This document shows, one piece after another, positions 10,195 to 21,342 of a stretch of 61,764 nucleotides of DNA. The DNA lies in contig JAHBMJ010005961.1 of NCBI GenBank assembly GCA_018398765.1, positions 1 through 61,764 of the forward strand, written 5' to 3'. Position numbers and translations under genes: made by a program. Position 1 is the first letter of the stretch. Each line of letters begins with the position of its first letter. The notes under the pieces are model-generated. The model saw only the letters and a program-made list of their open reading frames with translations. It did not search any database and was not told where the DNA came from. Origin of the DNA: Chromera velia (lineage: Eukaryota; Sar; Chromeraceae).

Positions 10195-13100
10195 ATGATG
10201 GCTGCTGAAGAGGCTCCCCTGGTTTCTAAAAGTCAGCAGAGAGGCTGTTCGGTCTACGCCGCTCGCATGAAGAGAGCCCAGTCCCTGTTCCTGCTTCTTT
10301 CCAGAACTCTCAGCTTTGGCCCTTCTCTCTCACTGTCGGCATCTCCGTCTCCTTTCCTCCAGCCTCGATCGTTCGTCACTGCCTTTGGTCTTGTGCAAAC
10401 CCATGCGGAATATGAAAGGGGGGGGAAGTGATGGGGATAATCTCGACAGCGGTGCTTATGTTTTCTTGGTGGCAAATTTAATCCTCTCCCCTCACCTCAC
10501 CCCCTTGCTCTTTGCATCGTCCTCTTTGGCATGCAGGAGACGGCACTTATGAGAAGTCTCACGGGAAGGACCTTGACGCGCCCCTGTCGGCCGGGGACAC
10601 TCTTGGGTTGCTGTTGGGACATGCGAAACTGTCATCCCTGGTGGGTTTCTTCGGACCCTTCCTTCAGCAGTGGCTTATGCGTTGTTGACCTCGAGAGGAT
10701 CTGACTAGCGTTCTAAAAGCTTTTGACAGCACCAGAGGGCCAGCTGTCAATTTGATTTGTGAGGGATAAAATTTCGGCCTTCTTCTTTGTATCTCTCTTG
10801 TGTTTGCAGGAGATCTCCAAGCTTGCCTCAGACAGGCGGTCCTATGGGTTGGCATGGATGATTTTGACGTTGTTCAAGAAGGTGAGCCTGCATGGGTCTG
10901 CATGCATGGCAAGGGTGGGTCTCGGTCAGGCGAACTGTCCACCCGTTTTTTGTTGTTCACAAAGAAGAAGGCCGAAACTTTCTCCTCACAAATCAAATTG
11001 ACAGCCGGCCCTCCGGTGCTGTCAAAAGCTTCTAGAACGCTAGTCACATCCTCTCGAGGTCAACAACGCCTTCCTGCCAGAAAAAAAAGGACCTACCGTT
11101 TGACACATCGTTCGACGCGTTGGAGCTTTCAAGTCAGTCCTTTTCTACTTTGTGCTTTTCTGTTTTATTCTTTTCAATGCGCTTAACGGGGGGGGACGAG
11201 GTGGGAGGATGAGGGTGCGGTAGGGGAATGTGGAACAACGCGAGGGTCTGCCTTGAAATTTGACTGGTTTTCTTCTCGAGACTCGGAGACGATGAGAAGT
11301 GGACATTTCGAAAAAAGAAGTCCTGCACACGCAAACACGTTTTGAGGAGCATCCAGCAAACACGTCCTGACGCACGCAGACATGCAAAGAGACCGGACAG
11401 GCTAGTTGGCGGCATCTTCATAGTGGCAGCGAACAAAGCAAGCAAGCAGCAAAAGCGTTCCATGTGCAGCTGAGCATGTGCTCTCTCTCCCTTCCATCCT
11501 CGTGTGTTCCTTCTGCAGTCCTGGAAGATCGGAATTCCTCCTCTTTGTTTCATCCGGAAAAGACAGCTCTTCTCCTTACTTCTCTACCAGAAACGACAAA
11601 AAAGCTGTCTTTCCCAGGTTCGTGTCCGTCGCCTCTAAACGTTTCGATTCTTCCCGCACAGTTGTTTTTTCATCCTCTTGCCCGTTTTTCGATCCGATGC
11701 TTTTCGGAGGTTTTCTTCTTTTTTCCGGTTCTCCACTTGCGGTTGCAGCCTGTTTACCCGCATGCCCTCGCTTCTACTTTCTCGGCAGTCAGAGTCAGAG
11801 TCCGCATGCATGTACGACTAACCGTTCCTTCTCGCGTCTTTTTCGTTGTCCTGTGGGGGCTTTTTCATCCTCAAGTTGGCTCAGCCCGACAGCACCCATG
11901 AAAGCATGCTGCATACTCAGAGATCTGTCATCATGTGCCCGATCCTGTTCCGCTTCATTTCAAACTAACTACCCTGAGTGTGCAGGTGAAAATGCACAGT
12001 TCCTCGAATTCCTTCCTGCCAACGCACTCGCGTTCCTCCACAGTCTGGTTGTGAAGGATGTTCTCTGTGCTGCCGACTCGCGTGGCATGTTGCACTTGAC
12101 CTTTTGGATGAGTTGGTGCGATTTGAAGGGCCTCCAGCAGCTGCAGGTGAACATGGGGGGGCGGGGTCCCCGAGAAGCGGCGGACGCCTCTGTCCAGGCG
12201 TTGGCTAGCGGCCTGACAAAGTCTGTTGTCCCGCAGCTGAGGGTGTTCGAACTTTATGGGCGGGCGTGTGGGGAGAAGGGGACACGGGCAGTGCTGACAG
12301 CTCTGAAATCAGAAGAAGAAGAAGAGGAGCGGCCGCCTGTGGAAGAGCTGCGCATGCATGTGATCGGAATGGCCCAGCAAGAGGCAGATGCGATCTGCTC
12401 TGGGAGGGTTCCGTTTTTGAAGGGTCTTCAGGTCATGGATTCTGCCATCAAAACCTTCTTAGATGCTCTTATGCAAAGAGAGGGGGTGGTCGGTCTTACG
12501 GCACCGTTTTTTGAGTTGTCGATTCTTCTCGGTAATAATTATATCGTCCTTGACCATTCGGCACTTACGTCACGGATGACGGAGTGCCTTCTGGCCAACA
12601 AGCTGGGCTGCCTGAGAAGGTTTGTGTATGACCTTCCTTATGGTGGTAGGTTTTTTGCATCAGATCCATGGTCGCGTGTTTTCGATGATGCATTTCGCAC
12701 TGCGCGACTTCCTCACATCTGCACACTGAATGTTCACTGTGTTAACTTGGTAGTAGCGGGTCTGTTTGTGGGACTTGAGGGCGGGAATTTTCCGTCTCTG
12801 CGCAGTCTGTCGCTGCGAAGGGTATCTGTCGGCAGCGAAGACATGGAAGTGTTGGGGAGGGCAGCTGTTGCACAGAGACTGCGGCAGTTGGAGGAACTGG
12901 ACCTTCTTGAAATCCGTAGGCGCTTTGGGGGCGGGGAGCTGAGCCTTGTGATGTTTACACAGGCTCTGGGCGCAGGGCAGATGCCTCACCTGAAGAGGCT
13001 CGCTGTTCCTCTGTCTTCCGACTGCATTGTCGCACTAGCAGGTGTCTTTGTACTGAACGACCTTCCGGCCTTGAAGACGTTGGAAGTATATAGTTGGTTC

Positions 13101-13514
13101 AGAGAGGGGGGGTTGAAAGCGTTTTTCGAAGGTTTGCGTCCGACGACGCTTCCTTCGCTTTGCAGATTTGGCTTCCGTGGCTTGGGCTTTTTCAGGAAGT
13201 TAAGTGATGACGACGCAGGGGCACTAGCAGCAGCTCTGCGTGAAGGCAGACTCCCTGCGTTGGAAAGTTTGTCTTTGAGGGGGACTCCCTCAGGGATCGA
13301 TCGATTACGGGAGAGTGATTGGGGAGGTCGTGCAGGGGTGGTGAGTCTCGTAGTCGACAGTGATGATCTTCCAGGTTCGGAAGCGTCTGAGGGTTCAGGG
13401 TCTCTGCCACCCTCTCTGATTGGCAGCTCTCTGGCAGATGACGAAGCATTAGAAGAGATATTAGGACTCGACAGTGAAGTTGAGTCACTGCCATCACTCT
13501 TCTCGTTAGAATGA
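10195..13514 (+). CDS. Leucine-rich-repeat (RNI-like) protein, multi-exon
   Basis: Exons 10537-10640, 10810-10881, 11081-11132 and 11986-13514 join in frame. The third exon ends in phase 1 (TCA A) and the last supplies GT, giving ...ALELSSENAQFLEF. Exon 1 probably lies in 10195-10430 (start MMAAEEAPLVSK), but its donor could not be fixed. The last exon encodes about 509 residues with irregular leucine-rich repeats such as LRSLSLRRVSVGSEDMEVLG, LKRLAVPL, LKTLEVY and LESLSLRG. Each is spaced 28-35 residues from the next and linked by DDDAGALAAAL-type helices. That layout matches ribonuclease-inhibitor-like LRRs, which act as protein-binding scaffolds. The C-terminus is an acidic, serine-rich tail. 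No F-box, kinase or membrane segment is seen. The 72-nt exon lies in the loop of an inverted repeat. Confidence 0.65.
10679..11069. repeat. Inverted repeat pair bracketing a 72-nt exon
   Basis: The left arm 10679-10790 and right arm 10959-11069 are reverse complements over about 110 bp with roughly 10 mismatches or small indels (for example GACCTCGAGAGGAT against ATCCTCTCGAGGTC). The loop of about 168 bp holds the exon 10810-10881. Each arm lies in the intron beside that exon, and the right arm ends 11 bp before the next exon. Confidence 0.9.
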
Positions 13515-13927
13515 TGTCAGAAGGATTTAGCGGGGCGTCTTAGGTCTTACGATGTCTTATGCAACAACGATTACTAACGATTGCAGGATAGTGTATTCAT
13601 TTTGAAAACAATTAGGAAAACTGTTTATGTTTTAAAGATTATGTGACGTACTAGAGAGTATTAATGTCATTATTAAAAAGATCATTGAAAAGTTAATAAA
13701 AACATCGTTCCGTTAATTTTATATTAATTTAAATTTAAAACTATTTTACAGTTTATTGGGTGTAAGGGTCTTCAAAATTTTACGAGCCTTGGGTACGTTG
13801 GTACAATTAGATACAACTGAACGGCCATTGACGGTCATTCGACCTTATTTCTATAGTTTAAACAGCGAACTGAAATTTTATTGATTTGTCATATGATATC
13901 ATATGACTTGATATAGTTGACAGATAT
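13515..13927. other. AT-rich spacer downstream of the LRR gene
   Basis: AT-rich non-coding sequence with no supported gene, running up to the hAT-like element. Confidence 0.6.
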
Positions 13928-13935
13928 AGGGATAG

Positions 13936-15132
13936 TAGGGCTGGGAAAAGGTTTATTGAGAAAAGGTTCAAATCTGAAAAAGCGAACCTGGTAAACCTGT
14001 TTTGAACCTGTTAAACCTGTTTGGAACAATGGAACCTGTTTTGGAGGCCAGACGCACGGCCACTGGCACAAGGCCGGCCAGGCCCGCGCTGCCCGCGGCC
14101 GATATAGGTGAAATAAGGAGCCGGAGCCGCGCACACAGCAACTGTCCCCAGCCGGTTCAATCTATTGTGTCGGACAGACGCATGTCAGCATATGTCAGCA
14201 TCATATGTCAGTATGAAAACTCATGCTGATGGTTGCAGAAGTGAAGAAGTACATGTGACTTACCAAGTTTTCCATTTGTAAGGCCCCGCATCAAAATGGA
14301 CAGTCTCCACTGAAGGAATGAGGAAGTATAGAGTGTGTTTGACAGCAGTCTGCACGACAGTGTAATTGACAATGTCTTTTTGGAGGAGCTGCTTCAGACT
14401 CATGCCGGCAGCAGTCCTTCTACTTGCTTCCGCTACTGCCGTCTCCGGATCTTTTTTTTTAAACTCCTAGCTATAAGAGGGCTACCCATGGGTCTGACCT
14501 CTTTCACCGTACAACCCTTTTTCATTCTTTTTGTTAAAAAAAATTCTAGCAGTCCCATTCTCTCTGACACCTCAGGTTGTGTCTTGTGTACCGAAGCCGA
14601 AATCAGAGATATGGAACTGATTTGACAAGCACCTGACTGATTAATCAAAGGCCGGGCCAGGAGCAACAGGTCAAAGAGGCGGCGGTGCACGGAGAGGGAG
14701 GGGAGGAGCGGGGGCCGCAGGGCAACCGGTCAGCAGATGAAAGAAAGAAACAAACGTTGTAACAGTCTTATGTTGACTAAATTGTCATGATTGATATGAT
14801 CATATAAATTTAATTATAGCATTTTCCATTTTTTTAAGGCTTTTTTGATTATTGATTTTCGACTATAAACAGTGAATAACTTGAGACTAGCACCTAATGT
14901 GAGCGTAAATATTGATTTAAACTATTTAAAAACACTACTAAGGCATAGATTCTATAATAAAACGTTCTAAAAATGTATTAAAGCCTAATTTAAAAACATA
15001 AGATAATATAAAAAAATGAGGTTTCTATTAATTAAAAGTGAACCTGTTTTTAAACCTGTTTTTGAACCTGATTCAGGTTTATTACTTCGAAGTGAACCTT
15101 CAAGTTGAACCTTGAACCTTTTCCTAGCACTA
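13936..15132. mobile_element. hAT-like non-autonomous DNA transposon
   Basis: The left end TAGGGCTGGGAAAAGGTT and the reverse complement of the right end TAGTGCTAGGAAAAGGTT form 18-bp terminal inverted repeats with two mismatches. They are flanked by AGGGATAG (13928-13935) and AAGGATAG (15133-15140), an 8-bp target duplication with one mismatch, the length expected for hAT elements. Both subterminal zones carry many AACCTGTTT/AACCTT repeats, also usual for hAT elements. The 1.2-kb interior has no transposase-length frame. A GC-rich block at 14040-14110 looks foreign to the rest. Confidence 0.7.
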
Positions 15133-15137
15133 AAGGA

Positions 15138-17080
15138 TAGCTATCATATCGATATCGTATCGTATCGGTCACACCGTATCGGTATCGAAGTATCGACTAT
15201 CGGTTCTTTCTCTAGCGGCCGAGTATCAGTTAGTATCGGCTTACGTACTTAGAGCTTGTGAAGGACTAGCTGGGCTAATATGTGGCAAGGTGCGCACCGG
15301 GCCGGGCCTCGGAGCTCGAAAACCGGGCGCGGCTGGGCCCAGTAATACGTATACCATCCCCAACCGGCTCCATGCATGGATGAATGTGGAACTGGCTCCA
15401 TGCAACGTGCACTAAATTCAGCCTCAGCGGCCAAAAGATGCAGTCCGACTTGGCTTTAAGATAAGACTGCATATACACTACATCCAATCTAATAGAGCTT
15501 TATCGTTTCCGTTTTCTGAATAAAACCGCTTCTAGACAATCAAAGCATCATAACAGCCAGAAGGGGAAAAAACAAGCTAAGGTGTGGGCATATTATAAAC
15601 GTTAGACGGATAGAAATTTTGTCTCCTAGCATGTAGAGTTGCTTGACCCGTTGTTGCCCTGTCGGAGTTGGCTGACTGGCCAACGTCCAAACAGCTTAAC
15701 TTTTGAAGGATAGTAGTCTAGAAATGGTCTTTTCACAGTGTTATCTCCTTTTTTTATGTCGTCTTGGAGCTTCAGGAGTGACCGGATTGACCAGGATATC
15801 AATATGGGCAAACCGAAATTTGGAAAGGTCAGTCACGAGTGAGGTCACTGTGACAGTCATTTGGTGGCATCCATACTCTACTATTAAAGCTTACCACTTT
15901 ACCATGCATTGATGTTCAACCACTGAACATTTTTCTGATAACCTCATCTTTTACAAATGCTTGCCACTTGATAACTTGCTACTCGTTTTTCGACATTGAC
16001 CTAGTTTCCAGCAACGGTTCAGTCTAGTTCGGTCTTCACACCCTCTGAATTACAAAACACATACCAAGACCGTCTTATCTGTTTCCCTGTGGGAACCTTT
16101 GTAGTCCAACGTGTTTGTCTTGGTCTTTTTTATGCTTTCACTTGTGCAGAAGGAACTTTTAATACCGCAAGCAGTGCTGTTTTCATTTTTCTGGAACTGG
16201 ATTTGCCCTCTCTGGAATAACCGGTGAGTTTATCACTTATGCCCGCTCCACAGAGGAAGGAGGGGGCTTCTCCAAAGTCTAGAAAGCTAAGGAGTGTCTC
16301 ACCATAGATGTATTTTACCAAATTGTTGCAGCTTTGAAATCCCAGCTGGCTGTTTTACATATTGGTTAATTCTTATGGAGAATCTGATGCACACACATAC
16401 AGATAAGCATACAGACCGCTACACACTATCAGACTTTTGACCTCAATTTTCTCTTCACTCCGCTTGCTGAGTATCAACCATCATATCACTCAAGAGAGTA
16501 TAACCTGAGCTGCTTGCTGTGTAACTTATGTTTTCTTTCTAAGACTTCTTTGTGCTATAAATGTACATGGTTCCTTCGTAAGTGCAGAATAGCATGTGGA
16601 TGTCTGCGTTTTGCTGTAAATTTTGTATGCATTCACTTATATTTGAGTGATTTTTGCACAGGTACACAGAATAAAGTCGAGTCTAACACTACATGCAGTT
16701 TGCGTCTGGCATGAGATTTCTAGGAACGATATATTGATGAAATCATTCTCAACCTCATGATGTGTTAACTCTTTTTGAGGGGGGGGTTAGGGGGGCGAAA
16801 CCCCCCTTATAGTTTAGCCTTCAGAACGTTTTGGAGCCCATTTTCTAAGTAAAGTTGACTCTTTATTATTGAGTCTTTAAAAACATAAAATTTTTATAAA
16901 AAGTTTAAAGTTTTATGAATGATACCGTTTACACTAAGTTTTAGCTTCGTACGCTAAAAATTTTATGTCAGTATCGAAATTATTGACGCTACCCCTTTTT
17001 TTTGGAACCTTAAATTCTGATATGATATCGATACAATATCGATTCGATACCGATACGATACAATAGCTATCGCTAGACAG
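15138..17080. repeat. Region bounded by inverted TATCG arrays
   Basis: A TATCG/GTATC-rich array at 15138-15205 (begins ATAGCTATCATATCG) faces its approximate reverse complement at 17010-17076 (ends GATACAATAGCTATCG). The 1.8-kb interior is AT-rich and shows no supported gene. This may be a second decayed DNA element, but no target duplication was established. Confidence 0.4.
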
Positions 17081-17232
17081 ATATATAGTTTAACAGCTTG
17101 CAAAGTCCGTATAGATGGTTTGATAAAATTTTTTATGCTCTATCAGCGAAAAAAATGCATATGTCATTAATAATTGAGGGTTTTAGTTCGTGTACATATC
17201 GTATCCCCAATTAATCTGACACAGGCAAGTAC

Positions 17233-17495
17233 CGTTGGAGAGTGGCAGTTAGTTGGCTAGCATAACGGAGCTCATAGGTCGTAAGTTCAAGTTCTCTCAT
17301 GCAAGGTTCGTACTTCTCTCTAAAGTAATGCTCTATTGCTTTCAGACTGACTGACCTGCATAGACTTGCATTGCATGTGTATTGACTCATAGACGGCGCG
17401 ACGCCATGCATACGGCTAGGCTCGGCATGCGCGCGGCTCATTCTATTCTGACACATGGAACCACTTATTGTCACTCAGACGCTCACATCGTTACG
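17233..17495 (-). repeat. LTR copy 1 (3' LTR of the array)
   Basis: 263 bp, 97-98% identical to the other two copies by eye. The plus strand starts CGTTGGAGAGTGG and ends ATCGTTACG. It contains a tRNA-like segment at 17245-17300 on the plus strand. The end next to the internal body reads ACG followed by TGCCACC, as in the chromovirus at 60202. Confidence 0.85.
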
Positions 17496-17965
17496 TGCCA
17501 CCACTCCCTCCAGGCCACGTCCACGCTGGCCGAAGAAAAAGAACAACAAACAAGCTGAAAGCATCGATCTAGAAACGAATTTTTTCCATTTATTCATTTG
17601 TCCATTCAGACCGAGTCATACAGTGATGCCGTCTTAAATCTGATTCAATCACGTCGTCTCACTCTTCCCTACACCGTGCCACCTCCCCCTCCTGGACCGC
17701 GTCCACGCGCGGTCGGTGACACACTCCACGGTAGACCAAAGAAAAAAAAATCTGGCTCACATTTACGAACAAGCTTGCAACAAACAGACAAGCGAGGCAA
17801 AAGAACCAACCAAGAGCTAACAACAAATGAACAACTTCCAACGTCAATGCCGTCGGATGCTGTCAGAACAGGCACAGCCGCTCAGACAACCAAAGAATTC
17901 TAAAGCCAAACGAATTCACACACCGTTATACACAACGCAAACTCCGTAGTACCATGCTAATTCTT

Positions 17966-19471
17966 TCACACCCCGTGCCACACCTGAGGGACAAACGGCT
18001 CAACACCTTGGCGAGAACGTGCTAAGAAGGCATGCCAGTCAGCCGTGCCAACCCCTGTCATCTCTGGTACGAAATCCGCGCCCAACGTCCGCACCCGAAA
18101 GGAAAGATCTCGCCAGTACTCTCGCACGAGAGGGTCGTACTGAGGTGGTCTGCAAAGCCCACCAGACGTCTGCTGAACTGTTCGTTTCTTTTTTCTTTCC
18201 GTCTCCTTTGCCCTCTCCTTTTCACGTTCCTTCACCTCCTCCCTCTCCTGCTTTCGTCTCGCTTGCCTCGACACCGCAACTTCCACCGTCCCTTGCCTCT
18301 CTTCCCTCAATGAATTCAACTCCCTTTCATGTTTTTCTTGTCTCTGTCTCTCCTTCTTCTCCTGCCGCTTCTGTTTCTTTCTTTCTGCTCTGCCTGTCTT
18401 CACTAAATCACGCCCGTCTCCGTGTTTCCTGAAAGCAGTCTCGCGTGCTGTTTCCACGTCTGACCGCCCTGCACAGTCATCTCGTCTCTCTCCACCCTCT
18501 GTCTGGCCGAACTGCGACCCAGCTCCAATCTCGTCGGGGAATAGCCTCCGCTCGATTAAGCCGAGCCTTATCGGCACCACTTCTTCTGATGGAGACGGAA
18601 CCGGAAAATCAAATGTCGTGTGGGGCGTCTCCTTCCACGTGCCTCCCTCTTCCATCACATCAACACCGCCCTCTTCCATCAACTCATCTCCATCCATCCC
18701 GCCAAAATCGAATTCTCCATCAACTGCCTGTCCAGACACAACGCCTGCCTCCGTCTCAAAGCCAGGGGACACACTCCCCCATCTGGCTCTCACAGTGTTC
18801 TCACCCGCCAGGCCATCGTGCGGTGAGCCACGCAACCGCATACTGTCACCTCGGCCGTTCAAAATATCATGCGGCTCAAATCCTGCCTGTCTCGTGGCGA
18901 CAGCGCTCGGAACATTCATACGAGAGCCTTGGATGCTGTTCCCAAACCCCCGCCCTTCTGACTGCAGTCGCCCTCCTCCTTCTCCCAATCGCGCGACCGC
19001 ACTGCGACTCTTACCCTCTGACCTTACTGGTAAACGGCGCCATGAAATGCGCCCTTCCTGCTTTCTCCTCCCTCTCCCTTTCTCTTTCCCCACAGAAGCG
19101 GCTTTTTGATCTCCAGGTGACTGCTGTGATGGCTGCTGTGATGCCATTGGCTTCTCTGCCGCTTGCTTGTTGGCCCAAGCTGCTGCCGTCAATCTTCGAC
19201 TCCTGCGTGCTTTCGGCTTCTTTCCGGTCAGACGTTGTTTTGCTTCATCGCCCTTCCCTTCCTCTTCAAGGGTGGGCGCGGCCGGTTGGCAGCCCCCTAC
19301 CACCTCTGAAAGCTTCTCCACCAGTTGTTGACTCTCGTGCAAGAAGGCCTCACCGTTCTTCCGCACCTCCTTGAGGGACACGTTCGCATACTTCTCCGAA
19401 AAGTCTTCAACAAGCGAAACAAAATGACTGAAACGATCCGTCACAGACATCACGACCATCCGATTGGACAT
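17966..19471 (-). CDS. Gag-position protein of the non-autonomous LTR element (intact copy)
   Basis: Uninterrupted 501-residue frame starting MSNRMVVMSVTDRFSHFVSL. It is the only long frame in the body and lies about 190 bp downstream of the primer binding site, the position of gag. The N-terminal 70 residues are helical (VSLVEDFSEKYANVSLKEV). The middle is disordered and basic (KPKARRSRRLTAAAWANKQ; KGRGRRKQEGR). A Lys/Glu/Arg-rich helix (ERKKQKRQEKKERQRQEKH) follows, then a conserved-looking end (QYDPLVREYWRDLSFRVRTL). No CCHC zinc knuckle, protease or polymerase motif is seen. A Gag or RNA-packaging role is inferred from position alone. This copy is open while the second copy carries two stops. 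Confidence 0.65.
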   Translation of the reverse strand: MSNRMVVMSVTDRFSHFVSLVEDFSEKYANVSLKEVRKNGEAFLHESQQLVEKLSEVVGGCQPAAPTLEEEGKGDEAKQRLTGKKPKARRSRRLTAAAWANKQAAEKPMASQQPSQQSPGDQKAASVGKEKGRGRRKQEGRISWRRLPVRSEGKSRSAVARLGEGGGRLQSEGRGFGNSIQGSRMNVPSAVATRQAGFEPHDILNGRGDSMRLRGSPHDGLAGENTVRARWGSVSPGFETEAGVVSGQAVDGEFDFGGMDGDELMEEGGVDVMEEGGTWKETPHTTFDFPVPSPSEEVVPIRLGLIERRLFPDEIGAGSQFGQTEGGERRDDCAGRSDVETARETAFRKHGDGRDLVKTGRAERKKQKRQEKKERQRQEKHERELNSLREERQGTVEVAVSRQARRKQEREEVKEREKERAKETERKKKRTVQQTSGGLCRPPQYDPLVREYWRDLSFRVRTLGADFVPEMTGVGTADWHAFLARSRQGVEPFVPQVWHGV

Positions 19472-20672
19472 TCTTCAAAGAAAAGGAAACTGCAAGGAGC
19501 CTGTCACGGGGAAATAAGTCCCTGTGAATGTTTTCGGGTAGCTGTGTGCGTCGCTCTTCAGGGAATCGCCAACTGAGAACGATGCGACAACACCTTCATT
19601 CGACCAGTCAAAGACGGTCAACGAATCTACCTTATCTGAGCGGGTCGACCACTCTGCTACCACGTTGGAGAGTGGCAGTTAGTTGGCTAGCATAACGGAG
19701 CTCATAGGTCGTNTCTCAAAGCCAGGGGACACACTCCCCCATCTGGCTCTCACAGTGTTCTCACCCGCCAGGCCATCGTGCGGTGAGCCACGCAACCGCA
19801 TACTGTCACCTCGGCCGTTCAAAATATCATGCGGCTCAAATCCTGCCTGTCTCGTGGCGACAGCGCTCGGAACATTCATACGAGAGCCTTGGATGCTGTT
19901 CCCAAACCCCCGCCCTTCTGACTGCAGTCGCCCTCCTCCTTCTCCCAATCGCGCGACCGCACTGCGACTCTTACCCTCTGACCTTACTGGTAAACGGCGC
20001 CATGAAATGCGCCCTTCCTGCTTTCTCCTCCCTCTCCCTTTCTCTTTCCCCACAGAAGCGGCTTTTTGATCTCCAGGTGACTGCTGTGATGGCTGCTGTG
20101 ATGCCATTGGCTTCTCTGCCGCTTGCTTGTTGGCCCAAGCTGCTGCCGTCAATCTTCGACTCCTGCGTGCTTTCGGCTTCTTTCCGGTCAGACGTTGTTT
20201 TGCTTCATCGCCCTTCCCTTCCTCTTCAAGGGTGGGCGCGGCCGGTTGGCAGCCCCCTACCACCTCTGAAAGCTTCTCCACCAGTTGTTGACTCTCGTGC
20301 AAGAAGGCCTCACCGTTCTTCCGCACCTCCTTGAGGGACACGTTCGCATACTTCTCCGAAAAGTCTTCAACAAGCGAAACAAAATGACTGAAACGATCCG
20401 TCACAGACATCACGACCATCCGATTGGACATTCTTCAAAGAAAAGGAAACTGCAAGGAGCCTGTCACGGGGAAATAAGTCCCTGTGAATGTTTTCGGGTA
20501 GCTGTGTGCGTCGCTCTTCAGGGAATCGCCAACTGAGAACGATGCGACAACACCTTCATTCGACCAGTCAAAGACGGTCAACGAATCTACCTTATCTGAG
20601 CGGGTCGACCACTCTGCTACCACGTTGGAGAGTGGCAGTTAGTTGGCTAGCATAACGGAGCTCATAGGTCGT
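18754..20672. repeat. Exact 959-bp duplication across a single N (likely assembly join)
   Basis: 18754-19712 and 19714-20672 are identical base for base, at an offset of 960, with a single N at 19713. The other repeats of this family in the window differ by 1-2%. The first LTR sequence beginning at 19663 is cut off after 50 bases at the N. A scaffolding or overlap artefact explains this better than biology. Confidence 0.85.
19714..20431 (-). pseudogene. Truncated duplicate of the gag-position gene
   Basis: Repeats the N-terminal 239 residues of the 17966-19471 protein without any difference and is then cut at the N at 19713. It is probably not a separate gene but part of the duplicated assembly segment. 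Confidence 0.8.
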
Positions 20673-20885
20673 AAGTTCAAGTTCTGTCATGCAAGGTTCG
20701 TACTTCTCTCTAAAGCAATGCTCTATTGCTTTCAGACTGACTGACCTGCATAGACTTGCATTGCATGTGTATTGACTCATAGACGGCGCGACGCCATGCA
20801 TGCGGCTAGGCTCGGCATGCGCGCGGCTCATTCCATTCTGACACATGGAACCACTTATTGTCACTCAGACGCTCACATCGTTACG
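20623..20885 (-). repeat. LTR copy 2 (central, shared by both bodies)
   Basis: 263 bp with the same ends as copies 1 and 3. It is adjacent on the left to the primer-binding-site sequence of the first body and on the right to the polypurine tract of the second body. Confidence 0.85.
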
Positions 20886-21342
20886 TGCCACCACTCCCTC
20901 CAGGCCACGTCCACGCTGGCCGAAGAAAAAGAACAACAAACAAGCTGAAAGCATCGATCTAGAAACGAATTTTTTCCATTTATTCATTTGTCCATTCAGA
21001 CCGAGTCATACAGTGATGCCGTCTTAAATCTGATTCAATCACGTCGTCTCACTCTTCCCTACACCGTGCCACCTCCCCCTCCTAGACCACGTCCCCGCGC
21101 GGTCGGTGACACACTCCACGGTAGACCAAAGAAAAAAAATCTGGCTCACATTTACGAACAAGCTTGCAATAAACAGACAAGCGAGGCAAAAGAACCAACC
21201 AAGAGCTAATAACAAATGAACAACTTCCAACGTCAATGCCGTCGGATACAGTCAGAACAGGCACAGCCGCTCAGACAACCAAAGAATTCTAAAGCCAAAC
21301 GAATTCACACACCGTTATACACAACGCAAACTCCGTAGTACC

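Noticed and set aside
17245-17300. Functional tRNA-Met gene
   Set aside because: A and B boxes and a CAT triplet are visible, but the acceptor, anticodon and T stems do not pair. Kept only as a tRNA-like module.
18445-19374. Plus-strand frames across the LTR element bodies
   Set aside because: Shadows of the minus-strand gag-position gene; the orientation of primer site and polypurine tract agrees with minus.
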